A stretch of 64,000 bases of DNA from Legionellales bacterium (GTDB taxonomy: Bacteria > Pseudomonadota > Gammaproteobacteria > JAHCLG01): contig JAHCLG010000007.1 of the NCBI GenBank assembly GCA_026125385.1, positions 40,345 to 104,344 of the forward strand. Reading direction: 5' to 3'. Shown here piece after piece: positions 47,788-56,996 of this stretch. The notes under the pieces were generated by a model. It made no database searches. It had not been told where the DNA came from and saw nothing but the letters and a program-made list of their open reading frames with translations. Every line of letters starts with the position of its first letter. The stretch's first letter is position 1. Position numbers and translations under genes: made by a program.

Positions 47788-48686
47788 GTTTACCTAAACA
47801 GGTTAAAATTGTTGAAGTAGGAGCGCGTGATGGTTTGCAAAATGAAAAAAGCATTATACCTACTGCCCAAAAAATTGAATTAATTGAACGTTTAAGCGAC
47901 ACTGGCTTAACCGTGATCGAAGCCACCAGTTTTGTATCGCCGAAATGGGTGCCGCAAATGGCCGATCATCAATCCATCATGCAGTATTTAGCGCAAAAAA
48001 ATTCACCGATCTCCTATCCGGTATTAGTACCCAACTTACAAGGTTTAGAAAATGCCTTAGCGTGTCAAGTCAAAGAAATTGCCGTATTTGCAGCAGCCTC
48101 TGAGAGTTTCAGTCAAAAAAATATTAATTGCAGTATTGCCGAAAGTATTGAACGTTTTCGTGAAGTTATTAAGCGCGCACAGGCTCACCACCTGCGAGTA
48201 CGCGGCTATATTTCTTGCATTAATGGCTGCCCCTATGAAGGGGAAGTGGCAATTGCGCAAGTCGTGAATGTCGCCCAACAATTAATAGATTTAGGCTGTT
48301 ATGAAATTTCGCTCGGCGATACTATTGGCGTCGGCACACCTGAACACACCAAAGCCGTGTTTAATGCAGTATTAAAAAAAGTGGATATTACCCAAATAGC
48401 TGCTCATTTTCATAATACCTATGGCCAAGCACTGGCTAACATTTATGCCGTACTGCAATTAGGTATTCAAACCATCGATGCGTCGGTCTCTGGTTTAGGC
48501 GGATGTCCTTATGCGCAAGGTGCGAGTGGGAATGTGGCCACGGAAGATGTGGTCTATTTATTAAATGGTTTAGGCATTGACACAGGAATTGATTTATCCA
48601 AATTAATGGCGTGTGGTGAATTTATCGATACGATTTTACAACGCCAAACACAATCGAAAGTTGCTCAAGCATTAAGGAATAAATGA
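47784..48686 (+). CDS. liuE: Hydroxymethylglutaryl-CoA lyase
   Basis: Splits HMG-CoA into acetyl-CoA and acetoacetate, the last step of leucine breakdown. 300 residues, TIM barrel of the DRE-metallolyase class: VEVGARDGLQNEKS with the metal Asp, EATSFVSPKWVPQMAD, SLGDTIGVGTP and AHFHNTYGQALAN with the metal His pair. The glycine-rich loop SGLGGCPYAQGASGNVATED carries the catalytic Cys. ATGA overlap with the carboxylase alpha gene and a four-base overlap with the synthetase gene show one transcript. Confidence 0.95.
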   Translation: MSLPKQVKIVEVGARDGLQNEKSIIPTAQKIELIERLSDTGLTVIEATSFVSPKWVPQMADHQSIMQYLAQKNSPISYPVLVPNLQGLENALACQVKEIAVFAAASESFSQKNINCSIAESIERFREVIKRAQAHHLRVRGYISCINGCPYEGEVAIAQVVNVAQQLIDLGCYEISLGDTIGVGTPEHTKAVFNAVLKKVDITQIAAHFHNTYGQALANIYAVLQLGIQTIDASVSGLGGCPYAQGASGNVATEDVVYLLNGLGIDTGIDLSKLMACGEFIDTILQRQTQSKVAQALRNK

Positions 48687-50689
48687 TCATGACTATTCAA
48701 CTGGAAGAATTATTAAATTTAAATTTATCGACTACACGTGCACGTTTTCTGCTAGACACAGTGAATGATTTAATAGCACAAGAATCGCCTATCGATGCTT
48801 GGCATGTGGTCAGTCAAAGCTTGTTAAGCAAAGACGATCCCTTTGCCGTGCACGAATTGATTTATCAAACAATTTATCATCACGATCTTGGCTGTGCCTG
48901 GCGCGCCCCGAGTCACCCTAATACCAATTTAAATTTAATGATGCGTCAGGTTGATGTTAAAAACTATGCTAATTTTCATCGCTGGAGTTGTGTCAATTAC
49001 CCACAATTTTGGGATTTAATGGTTAAAACGTTAAATATCAAATTTCACGAACCCTACACACAAATTGTTAATGCCAATACTATTGAAGAACCACAATGGT
49101 TGTGTGATGCGCAATTTAATATTGCAGAAAGTTTATTTTCTGGCGATGAAAACGATACTGCCGTTATTTGTCAAAGTGAAGACGGTAAATTAACTCGCTT
49201 AAGCTATCAAGAACTCGATGAGTATAGTAATCAAATTGCTAATGGATTAGTTACTCAAGGATTTAAAATGGGCGATGCCATTGCCATTGATATGTTAATG
49301 GATGAACATGCCGTTGCCATTTATATAGGCATTATTAAAGCGGGTTGTCGTGTGGTATCGATTGCCGATAGTTTTGCGCCAGAAGAAATTGCCACGCGGT
49401 TACGTATTGCCAATGCAAAAGCTATTTTTACGCAAGATTATATTCAGCGCGGTAATAAACGTTTGCCCATGTACGAAAAAGTCTGCCAAGCAAAACCGGC
49501 GAAAATTATTATGCTCGGTAACCATGAATTAAAATTACGCGCACACGATCTTCATTTTGACGATTTTATTAGCGATAAAACGACATTTGATCCCATTTAT
49601 TTACCACCCGATCACATCATTAATATTTTATTTTCCTCAGGTACCACCGGCGATCCAAAGGCCATCCCGTGGACGCAAACTACTCCCATTAAATGCGCAG
49701 TCGATGCCTTTTTACATTTAAATATCCAAGCACAAGATGTTTTAGCGTGGCCCACCAATTTAGGTTGGATGATGGGACCTTGGTTGATTTTTGCCAGTTT
49801 AATTAATCGTGCCACCATCGCTTTATATCGCGGTGCTCCACAAGGTGAAGATTTTGGACGTTTTGTGCAAGATAATCATGTCACCATGCTCGGCGTCGTG
49901 CCTAGTTTAGTGAGTACCTGGCGAGCCACTCAGTGTATGGAACAATATGATTGGTCTTCCATTAATTGTTTCGCCTCTACCGGAGAATGTTCGAATCCCA
50001 GTGACATGTTATATTTAATGCATTTAGCCGGTTATAAACCAGTGATTGAATATTGCGGCGGTACGGAAATTGGCGGAGCCTATTTAACCAGCACACTGAT
50101 CGAAAATAATTATCCGGCGTGCTTTACCACACCTACCTGTGGCTTAAATTTTGTATTAATCGATGAACAAGGCAAAGCTTGTCAAAATGGTGAAGTGGCC
50201 TTAATTCCACCTTCAATTGGTTTATCGACACAATTATTAAATCGCGATCACCATCAAACCTATTATGAAAATATGCCGAAACTGATTAGCGGCAAACCTT
50301 TACGGCGTCATGGGGATCATATTCAACGTTTGGAAAATGGTTTATATCGCGCTCAAGGTCGAGTCGATGACACCATGAATTTAGGGGGCATTAAAACCAG
50401 TTCTGCCGATATTGAGCGGGTATTAAACGATGTGGCTGCCATTCAAGAATGCGCAGCCATTGCCGTGCAACCACCTAAAGGCGGTCCTGAATATTTAGTG
50501 ATTTACGCGGTGGTGAGTGAAAGAATTGCTAAAGAAGATTTAATGAAATTATGCCAACACATCATTAAAACTAAATTAAATCCCTTATTTAAAATTCACG
50601 ATGTAGTAATTACGAATTCATTACCTCGCACTGCATCCAATAAAATTTTGCGACGAGTATTGCGTGATGAATACAATAAAAAACATTAG
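48683..50689 (+). CDS. AMP-forming acyl-CoA (acetoacetyl-CoA) synthetase
   Basis: 668 residues, adenylate-forming enzyme. ILFSSGTTGDPKAIPWTQTTP is the ATP-binding loop, WPTNLGWMMGPWLIFASL and YCGGTEIGGAYL follow, GRVDDTMNLGGIKTSSADIERVL is the hinge and SLPRTASNKILRRVLRDE carries the catalytic Lys. It resembles acetyl/acetoacetyl-CoA synthetases and plant AAE17/18-type enzymes. As the last gene of the leucine operon it would activate acetoacetate so that the thiolase can split it (inference). Start at 48683 overlaps the lyase stop; an ATG two codons later has a better AAGGAAT spacing. Confidence 0.85.
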   Translation: MIMTIQLEELLNLNLSTTRARFLLDTVNDLIAQESPIDAWHVVSQSLLSKDDPFAVHELIYQTIYHHDLGCAWRAPSHPNTNLNLMMRQVDVKNYANFHRWSCVNYPQFWDLMVKTLNIKFHEPYTQIVNANTIEEPQWLCDAQFNIAESLFSGDENDTAVICQSEDGKLTRLSYQELDEYSNQIANGLVTQGFKMGDAIAIDMLMDEHAVAIYIGIIKAGCRVVSIADSFAPEEIATRLRIANAKAIFTQDYIQRGNKRLPMYEKVCQAKPAKIIMLGNHELKLRAHDLHFDDFISDKTTFDPIYLPPDHIINILFSSGTTGDPKAIPWTQTTPIKCAVDAFLHLNIQAQDVLAWPTNLGWMMGPWLIFASLINRATIALYRGAPQGEDFGRFVQDNHVTMLGVVPSLVSTWRATQCMEQYDWSSINCFASTGECSNPSDMLYLMHLAGYKPVIEYCGGTEIGGAYLTSTLIENNYPACFTTPTCGLNFVLIDEQGKACQNGEVALIPPSIGLSTQLLNRDHHQTYYENMPKLISGKPLRRHGDHIQRLENGLYRAQGRVDDTMNLGGIKTSSADIERVLNDVAAIQECAAIAVQPPKGGPEYLVIYAVVSERIAKEDLMKLCQHIIKTKLNPLFKIHDVVITNSLPRTASNKILRRVLRDEYNKKH

Positions 50690-50755
50690 TAGCCTGGATC
50701 GCAGCGTAACATAGCCTGGAACGTAGCGTAACGTAGCCTGGAACGGAGCGTAAGC
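50690..50755 (+). repeat. 22-base tandem repeat, three copies
   Basis: Three head-to-tail 22-base units (50690, 50712, 50734), each TAGCCTGGAaCGnAGCGTAA with small changes. CCTGGATC at 50693-50700 also pairs with GATCCAGG at 50759-50766, so the array can fold. It begins one base after the synthetase stop and may serve as its 3' end structure. Confidence 0.7.
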
Positions 50756-50846
50756 GGAGATCCAGGATCCCCAAAAGCCAAAAAATAATCCGCTCTAAAA
50801 CGGAGATCCCTGATCTCCAAAACTCAAAAAATAATCTGCTCTAAAT
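50755..50846 (-). repeat. 46-base direct duplication covering the RTX gene end
   Basis: Two adjacent 46-base units (50755-50800 and 50801-50846) differ at only about six positions (CGGAGATCC...AAAAAATAATCnGCTCTAAA). The second unit contains the stop codon and last codons of the RTX-type gene, so the first is a copied gene end now lying downstream of the stop. Confidence 0.7.
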
Positions 50847-53115
50847 TCGCAAATTGAATACTAGAGCCATCATTAAAATTAACGACCCCGCTGGCATCGT
50901 ATCCTAAATTCATGGTGTGATCCGATTTACCTGCTTGTAAGACATTGCCATCGTTAAGTGTCACCGACCAAGTTTTATAATTAATATTCGAGGCCAGATA
51001 TAATACATCGTAATAATTTAATCCAGCACCCCCATCAATCACATCGTTGCCATCACCACGCCCATAATAAAAGGTATCATTGCCATCATTACCCAATAGC
51101 ACATCATCACCTTTATTCCCACGAATATAATCATCACCACTACCACCTAAAAGTTGATCGGCAAAACTACTGCCAAGAAGGGTATCGTCTCCACTTCCTG
51201 CATCAATAATATTATTGCCATTACTAATAGTAATTTTATCATTTCCAGCACCTGAACTTATTATATTATCGCCGGCATAAATCGTTAGAGTATCATCGCC
51301 ATCGCCAGAATAAATATGATTATTACCACCACGAATAATAAAAGTATTGTTGCCTAAATAAGTGGTTATTGAATTATTACCATCGTAAATAGTGATTTTA
51401 TTAGCGCCTTGACCAGCGTCGATAGTATTATCGCCAGCATAAATAGTAAAGGTATCGTTACCCTCGCCTGCCATAATAATATTCTGACCACCACGGAGGG
51501 TAAATTGATCATCGCCCATCCCGGTGTCGATAATAGTATTACCACCAAAAATATTTATTCGATCATGATCACTGCCAGAATAAATTTCGTGAGTGCCATT
51601 ATAAACAGCCAATACATCACTACCATCACCGGAATTAATATTCGTATTGCCATTGTAAAGCGAGATAGTATCGGCATCAGCTCCAGTGTCTATGCTAACA
51701 TTCCCATCGCGAACAATAATATTATCGCGTCCAGCAGCCGTGTGAATTTCATGATTACCGTTATTGATAATAATGGTATCATCGTCTTCGCCAGTATCTA
51801 ACTGAGTATGTCCATTAAATAATTCAACGCGATCGTTGCCACTTCCAGTTACAACAGTATTATTACCATTATAAATATTAATTTTATCGGCATCCTCTCC
51901 GCTATCAACCGTATTATTTCCGCTTAAAATAGTGAATTGATCAGCACCACTTCCACTGAGAATAGTATTATTCCCACCATTTAAAGTAATTTGATCATTT
52001 CCGACACCTAAAGAAACGTTATTTTTTCCCGAAAAAATAATGACTTTATCATTTCCTGCGCCCATTTCAATCTGATTATTGCCATTATGGATGGTTAGCA
52101 CATCGTTACCCTTCCCGGTATTAACCTCAATATTTCGATTAAAAAATTCTAAGACATCGGCTTTTTCTGTTCCTGTTATAATTTCCCGCACCATCTCCGG
52201 AATAGCAATTGGCGTAGGATTGTGATTTTCATTGGCATTTGGTGTCTCAGGAATTTCTCCGGTGGAATTATTGTCGAGTGGAGGATTTTGTGTGGGTGGC
52301 TCTGTCGAGGTCTCAATGGAAGGTGGTGGATTTTCTGGTTGAGGTGAAACAGATCCACCACTTGCTGTATCCGTATTCATCGGTGGCTGCGAATTATCCC
52401 CATTCGGGATTGATTGAGCAGGTGATTCCACAACGTCTTGAGAAACTGGCGGTATAGTTTCCGTATTATTCACTGGAATTTCAATGCTAGCAGGAGGAAT
52501 ATTAGATTGTGGTTGATTAGGGAGTGCAATTACGGGTAGATTTTCATTCACGGTAACCACGACATTATTAACTGGAATAGTTATCGTTTGCTTTTCACTG
52601 CTGATATTATCTAATACATTCACAGCAATTGGAGTAAATACTGGTGATGAAATTTTAAAATTACTGGTATTTGATAAGTCAGTAAAATTGCGATTGGCAA
52701 GCTCAGTTAATTGCAGCGAAATATTGCCAAAATTATTAAAAACAAAATCGAGTTTATTTTGCAAGCTTGAAGAATCATTATTATTTTCTTCAAAAAATAA
52801 TCGTGAACCCAGTTCGATTAAATCAGTTGGACTACCCAAACTCGTTAACTGGATCGGTGATAGACTATTGCTGCTAGAACCCTCATCCATCGTAGCAAGC
52901 AGGGCTTGGGTAGCAGGCTCATCAGGCGAAGGCGGCACGGTTATAACGATTTTCTTGGCCAATGCCTGTGGGATTTTTATACTATATTTATGCGTATTAA
53001 AATGCTGAAATAAAAAAGCACCGTTCGCAGGATGGGGTGGTGAAAATAACAGTGAGTTTATAATATCAACACCAGAGACTACAGCTTTCTGGCTGGAAGG
53101 TTCGTTACCACTCAT
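50824..53115 (-). CDS. RTX-type calcium-binding repeat protein with 18-residue supra-repeats
   Basis: 763 residues, no Sec signal peptide, as for type I secretion substrates. Residues 1-190 are a non-repetitive head, about 195-310 a Pro/Asn/Ser/Thr-rich linker. Residues 324-647 are eighteen gapless 18-residue units of the form h-x-N-G-N-N-x-I-x-x-G-x-G-x-D-x-h-x. A few ordinary nonapeptides follow (LLGGSGDDYIRGNKGDD, GNDGNDTF), then a C-terminal part ending FANLEQIIF, similar to C-terminal secretion signals of RTX proteins. Probably a secreted calcium-stabilised beta-solenoid; its role is unknown. No type I secretion genes lie nearby. Confidence 0.85.
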   Translation of the reverse strand: MSGNEPSSQKAVVSGVDIINSLLFSPPHPANGAFLFQHFNTHKYSIKIPQALAKKIVITVPPSPDEPATQALLATMDEGSSSNSLSPIQLTSLGSPTDLIELGSRLFFEENNNDSSSLQNKLDFVFNNFGNISLQLTELANRNFTDLSNTSNFKISSPVFTPIAVNVLDNISSEKQTITIPVNNVVVTVNENLPVIALPNQPQSNIPPASIEIPVNNTETIPPVSQDVVESPAQSIPNGDNSQPPMNTDTASGGSVSPQPENPPPSIETSTEPPTQNPPLDNNSTGEIPETPNANENHNPTPIAIPEMVREIITGTEKADVLEFFNRNIEVNTGKGNDVLTIHNGNNQIEMGAGNDKVIIFSGKNNVSLGVGNDQITLNGGNNTILSGSGADQFTILSGNNTVDSGEDADKINIYNGNNTVVTGSGNDRVELFNGHTQLDTGEDDDTIIINNGNHEIHTAAGRDNIIVRDGNVSIDTGADADTISLYNGNTNINSGDGSDVLAVYNGTHEIYSGSDHDRINIFGGNTIIDTGMGDDQFTLRGGQNIIMAGEGNDTFTIYAGDNTIDAGQGANKITIYDGNNSITTYLGNNTFIIRGGNNHIYSGDGDDTLTIYAGDNIISSGAGNDKITISNGNNIIDAGSGDDTLLGSSFADQLLGGSGDDYIRGNKGDDVLLGNDGNDTFYYGRGDGNDVIDGGAGLNYYDVLYLASNINYKTWSVTLNDGNVLQAGKSDHTMNLGYDASGVVNFNDGSSIQFANLEQIIF
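51175..52146 (-). repeat. Coding 54-base repeat array (18 units)
   Basis: Encodes residues 324-647 of the RTX-type protein as eighteen 54-base units without insertion or deletion. The DNA copies have diverged, while the protein pattern is kept, so this is an old array under selection rather than a recent expansion. Confidence 0.8.
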
Positions 53116-53297
53116 TTTGGCTCTCCACGCTGGTAATTCGCTTTTAATCCCTATTCTCTTTTTATTGTTAAATTAATTATGTATTAAAATACCGCTTCTC
53201 ACAATGTATATATTTTTGCTGCCTTAACTGGAAAATAACACAATACCTTCTATACTTCACGGCCTTCAAGAGGTGGTAAGCATCTTCAATGGCCAAA

Positions 53298-53395
53298 CAT
53301 CGCGATGGAGGTTCCCAAGAGGTAAAATCGCGATTTTCCCCCTTGACAAGCAAGCTCGAGCTTTGCTCGTGCCGCTCAGCATTAACAGAATATTC
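53298..53395 (-). repeat. Dispersed repeat R1, copy E (inverted)
   Basis: Its reverse complement matches 10207-10302 over about 97 bases: GAATATTC, GAGCGGCACGAGCAAAG, GGGAAAATCGC and CATCGCGATG in the same order and spacing. A possible extension to about 53460 contains TATACGCCCGCC, like the left arm of copy B. It fills most of the 381-base gap between the RTX gene and the small secreted protein; the minus-strand frame 53177-53482 simply reads through it. Confidence 0.6.
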
Positions 53396-53496
53396 AGCGT
53401 GAAATTTATTAAAAAAATTAATTATCGCCCTATAGCATTGCCAAAATGGCGGGCGTATAATCGCTCTCACAATTCTCACCAAATGGGAGGTGGAGT

Positions 53497-53724
53497 ATGT
53501 TAATGCGAAGCATTGTGCTTATCGTTATACTCGGCATTCCAAGTACGATGATAGCCGCAACACCAACAGATAATAGCAGCAATACCAATCATCAACAGAG
53601 CCCCAGCGCACAGCAAACCAAAGCGCCTGGAGATAACCAGCACTTCATTAGTTTAAAACAGCAAGACCTAAAACAAACAATGCCAAATTATTTTGACGAT
53701 TGTTCTAAAGTGGATTGTGAGTAA
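53497..53724 (+). CDS. Small secreted protein, 75 aa
   Basis: Residues 1-21 (MLMRSIVLIVILGIPSTMIAA) are a signal peptide with likely cleavage after AA. The mature part, about 54 residues, is polar, Gln/Asn/Ser/Thr-rich (HQQSPSAQQTKAPGDNQ) and ends with a Cys pair (DDCSKVDCE). A strong ribosome site (GGGAGGTGGAG) precedes the ATG. No family recognised. The two Cys could form one disulphide in the periplasm. Confidence 0.6.
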   Translation: MLMRSIVLIVILGIPSTMIAATPTDNSSNTNHQQSPSAQQTKAPGDNQHFISLKQQDLKQTMPNYFDDCSKVDCE

Positions 53725-53916
53725 AATTTAGAAAATGGATATTGGCGGCGTAAAAGAAAATAATCTTGCTTAATAAAAGGGTGATTATGATATAACAGAG
53801 AGATTGTTGGAAATAATTGCTCATAACCACCTAAACTTAGACAGCAAGCCAAAAACTTATATTTTTTAAATCCGATTGTCTTGTAGAAAATTTATCCAAA
53901 AAAATTAATTAAAGAT

Positions 53917-54192
53917 CTAGTTTTTTATGTTCTTAATATCCTCCCTCTCACGTTTAATAAAATGTTCTGCCCACATTGACATAAGTGAACGAATATCATT
54001 TGCACTTAAGTTAATTAAAATTTCATCTTGATCAATTAATTGAGTAAGGACTAACTCTTTGTCGGTTAGTAGTTCATTATCAAATAAACTTATTTCTGGT
54101 TCTGAATTTAAATAGGTATGTTTAATAATTTGATAACGCCTATTGTAAGTATTTGAGTGATTAGTTTTGAAAGAGTCGCTAATATCTTGCAT
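53917..54192 (-). CDS. Small acidic hypothetical protein, 91 aa
   Basis: Cytosolic-looking, helix-rich protein: a polar N-terminus (MQDISDSFKTNHSNTYNRR), an acidic middle (LLTDKELVLTQLIDQDEILINLS) and a C-terminal amphipathic helix (IRSLMSMWAEHFIKREREDI). AGGAG seven bases before the ATG supports it as real. No family recognised. It stands alone, with about 190 non-coding bases downstream. Confidence 0.55.
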   Translation of the reverse strand: MQDISDSFKTNHSNTYNRRYQIIKHTYLNSEPEISLFDNELLTDKELVLTQLIDQDEILINLSANDIRSLMSMWAEHFIKREREDIKNIKN

Positions 54193-54696
54193 GTTTTTCT
54201 CCTAATAGAACTACCTAAATTCTGCTCTTTGTGCTTGCGCACTTTTGACCAAGCTGTTGTATGTTAAATTTTTTTGTTTATTCATGCCTCCGTAGAGCAT
54301 ACGGATTTTACAGTGGTGTTATTGAAAAAAATTATCCATATAGTCTCCGAGACGCTTTCCACGGTCTAATTTGGATAGGTTGAAGTGTAAAACTATGCTA
54401 TACCACTCGCCAATGAAGATGCGGGGAGTCGGAGATTAAATTGCAGGCGTTAGGTAATAAGTGCGAAAGCAAGCTTTCGCAAAAAAAGAGGAAAAATATG
54501 TGTTTATCAGGATAATTCACTTCGACAATCAGTGAAAATTTCTAACCCTAGATTTTGACTTCAGCCGCATCTTGAAGTGCGTTGGGTATAACATTGACTT
54601 AGGCTATCTAAAGAAATTTAATTTATGTTTTTTATTTATATACAAGGGCTTTTTCTGTAATATTGCAGCTCTAAATAATATTCATCAAAATTTACT
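54193..54696. other. Non-coding gap before the hydroxyacid dehydrogenase gene
   Basis: About 500 bases without a supportable gene. It contains a 28-base fragment of repeat R1 (54398-54425) and a short hairpin GCGAAAGCAAGCTTTCGC at about 54463-54480. The last 130 bases are very AT-rich and may contain the promoter of the following gene. Confidence 0.4.
54398..54425 (+). repeat. Dispersed repeat R1, fragment C
   Basis: These 28 bases match 10161-10188 with two differences (CTATACCnCTCGCCAATnAA then GATGCGGG). The right half of the element is missing. Confidence 0.55.
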
Positions 54697-55767
54697 ATGG
54701 CAGATAAGTATTTTCCTGATATTGATACGTTGGCAGAATATGCAAAGCAGCATTTAACACAGCCGATCTATGATTATTTTTTTGGAGGTGCATCAAATGA
54801 AGTTACTTTACGTAGTAATTGTTCTATCTATAATAAAATCTCATTTATACCTCGTGTGCTAACTGGACTAACTGACCCAGATACTTCAATATTGATTAAT
54901 CAGCTTGAACTAGCAAATCCATTGATCGTTGCTCCAACTGCGTATCATGGTTTATTACATAAAAATGGGGAAATAGAAACGGCGCATGGTGCAAAACAAG
55001 CCCACGTTATTTATTGTCAAAGCTTAATGTCTACATCTTCACTTTCAGCCACAACCAAAGTATCTCCCGACTTATGGATGCAAGTTTATGTACTAGCAGA
55101 ACGAGATAAATTTGAAACCTTATTGAATCTTTGCAAAGAGCATAATATTGTCAACATAATTATTACCGTTGATAGCGCATACTTAGGTATGCGTAGAAAT
55201 GATCATGTTCAGCACCATGTGCTTCCTGAGTCAATGCCCTTGCACGTACTAAATGCAATTGATATTGATAAAAATAACCGTCATTATAAAAATCAGTCGC
55301 TCTTTGCCAAAGATATTAGTTGGGATGAATTGCTAGAAATTAAACAGAGTAGTAATGCCAATATTTATCTCAAAGGCATATTGCATCCACGAGATGCTGA
55401 ATTAGCGGCTCAAAAGGGTTTTGCCGGTATTATTTTATCAAATCATGGTGGGAGGCAACTTGATACTACAGTACATCCATTACAAGTGTTAGAGAAAATC
55501 CGTCTAAATGTTGGTAATAAATTTCCCATTATTATCGATGGTGGTTTGACTTCTGGTTTTGACGTCCTAAAAACGCTTTGTCTTGGTGCAAATGCTGTGA
55601 TGATTGGAAAACCCATTTTATGGGCATTGCATCATAGTGGGCGTGAGGGGGTTAAAAATCTACTTGTTCGAATGTTAGCGGAGTTGATTAACGGCATGCG
55701 ATTATGTGGCATTTCAAAATTAAATGAGTTGCATCTTTATGGTCGCGACTATATTTATTGGGAATAA
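54697..55767 (+). CDS. FMN-dependent 2-hydroxyacid dehydrogenase/oxidase
   Basis: 356 residues, TIM-barrel flavoenzyme of the L-lactate dehydrogenase, lactate oxidase and glycolate oxidase family. PIYDYFFGGASNEVTLRSN near the start, the FMN/substrate segment PLIVAPTAYHGLLHKNGE, LWMQVYVLAERD, ILSNHGGRQLDTT with the catalytic His and the substrate Arg, and IIIDGGLTSGFDVLK with GANAVMIGKP bind FMN phosphate. Loop 4 is short and there is no membrane segment, so it may be an oxidase or a soluble dehydrogenase. It is eight bases ahead of an MFS gene, suggesting uptake and oxidation of one 2-hydroxyacid (inference). Confidence 0.85.
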   Translation: MADKYFPDIDTLAEYAKQHLTQPIYDYFFGGASNEVTLRSNCSIYNKISFIPRVLTGLTDPDTSILINQLELANPLIVAPTAYHGLLHKNGEIETAHGAKQAHVIYCQSLMSTSSLSATTKVSPDLWMQVYVLAERDKFETLLNLCKEHNIVNIIITVDSAYLGMRRNDHVQHHVLPESMPLHVLNAIDIDKNNRHYKNQSLFAKDISWDELLEIKQSSNANIYLKGILHPRDAELAAQKGFAGIILSNHGGRQLDTTVHPLQVLEKIRLNVGNKFPIIIDGGLTSGFDVLKTLCLGANAVMIGKPILWALHHSGREGVKNLLVRMLAELINGMRLCGISKLNELHLYGRDYIYWE

Positions 55768-55774
55768 CTAGCAT

Positions 55775-56947
55775 ATGCCTTCTTCACGTTTTATCAAGTT
55801 ATTATCAGGGATTTATCTCTTTTTATTTTATGATTTCTTTCAGCTAGATATGATGAACGAAGTATCTCCGTATTTACAACATTTATTGATGCTATCTCCT
55901 ATTCAGCTCGGTATTATAAATTCAATGTTCTTTTATATTAATTTCGCATTACTGATCCCAGCCGGGTTTTTGCTTGATAAATACAAATCACGAAACTTAA
56001 TTATCATTTCTTTGATTATTAATGCACTTTCCCAAAGCCTATTCATTATCATTCCCCATTATGCAAGTGCATTATTATGGCGCGCAGGTGCTGGCTTTGC
56101 TGGTGCATTTAGTTATTTAACCGCCTTAAAAGTTCTGTCGGATAACTTCAACTCTAAAAATTTAGGGGTATTAATCGGTTTTTCCGGTTTTAGCATTATG
56201 TTGGCAGGGGTTGTAGCTCAATCTCCACTAAGTTTTATATTACAACGAATGGGACTTATGCCAATATTGATAGTAAACGTTATTTTATCATTGGTAGTTA
56301 TTATAGTAGTTGCATGGTTGCTTAGCAACTCGAACTTTAAAAAATCATCATCAAGTTTTATTGATGATCTAAAAGTATTCAGTAAGCTTCTCAGCTTGAA
56401 TAAAAATATATTGATCGCATTATTTGCAGGGATGATAAATATGCCGCTTTTTATTCTAGGTGCATCATGGGGCATTATCTATCTAACTTCACATACTCAT
56501 ATCAGCGCAATACAGGCCACTATTGCAACGAGTACTTTATTTATTGGTGATATTATTGGAGCACCAATTATGGGATACATTTCCGATCGTTTTTTACCAC
56601 GATCCCAACTTATGGCTATAGGTGCCTGCTGTAACTTTTTAACTATATTATCTATTAATTTTATCAATTCTCCAATTGCATTAATCGCAACGTTTTTTAT
56701 TACCGGATTTACTTGTACCACTCAAACACCTGCTGCAGCACTCATTATTGAATTAAATAACCGTCAACATGCTGCGCGAGCTAGCTCAATTGTTTCCGCG
56801 GTTTCAATTGGATTTATCGCGTTGTCTGATCCATTAATTGGTTCTATCATAGAGTTAACGAATACTCACGACATTATTGTATTAATTCTTACGATTACAT
56901 CATTCACAGCATTAATATTAAGCTTTATTTTATTGAAGGTGACATGA
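55775..56947 (+). CDS. MFS transporter
   Basis: 390 residues with about twelve hydrophobic segments. The MFS loop 2-3 signature is present as GFLLDKYKSRN, and its repeat after helix 8 as GYISDRFLPRSQ. The start ATG overlaps no other gene but follows the flavoenzyme stop by seven bases, so the two are one operon. The substrate is unknown; a monocarboxylate or 2-hydroxyacid would fit the neighbour. Confidence 0.85.
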   Translation: MPSSRFIKLLSGIYLFLFYDFFQLDMMNEVSPYLQHLLMLSPIQLGIINSMFFYINFALLIPAGFLLDKYKSRNLIIISLIINALSQSLFIIIPHYASALLWRAGAGFAGAFSYLTALKVLSDNFNSKNLGVLIGFSGFSIMLAGVVAQSPLSFILQRMGLMPILIVNVILSLVVIIVVAWLLSNSNFKKSSSSFIDDLKVFSKLLSLNKNILIALFAGMINMPLFILGASWGIIYLTSHTHISAIQATIATSTLFIGDIIGAPIMGYISDRFLPRSQLMAIGACCNFLTILSINFINSPIALIATFFITGFTCTTQTPAAALIIELNNRQHAARASSIVSAVSIGFIALSDPLIGSIIELTNTHDIIVLILTITSFTALILSFILLKVT

Positions 56948-56996
56948 AAATAATTTAAGATTAATAAATTTAATCTTGCAAAGTTAAGGAAAGTGG

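Noticed and set aside
51409..51801. 130-codon plus-strand frame
   Set aside because: Antisense shadow of the repeat array of the RTX-type gene; its Ile/Thr/Asn-rich periodicity mirrors the other strand.
51175..52146. Regular repeats resembling a CRISPR array
   Set aside because: The 54-base period is in frame, units are diverged at DNA level with no constant repeat/variable spacer pattern, and they encode an RTX-like protein.
53177..53482. 101-codon minus-strand frame
   Set aside because: It reads through dispersed repeat R1, has no ribosome site and matches the translated copy at 10.2 kb only because the DNA repeats.
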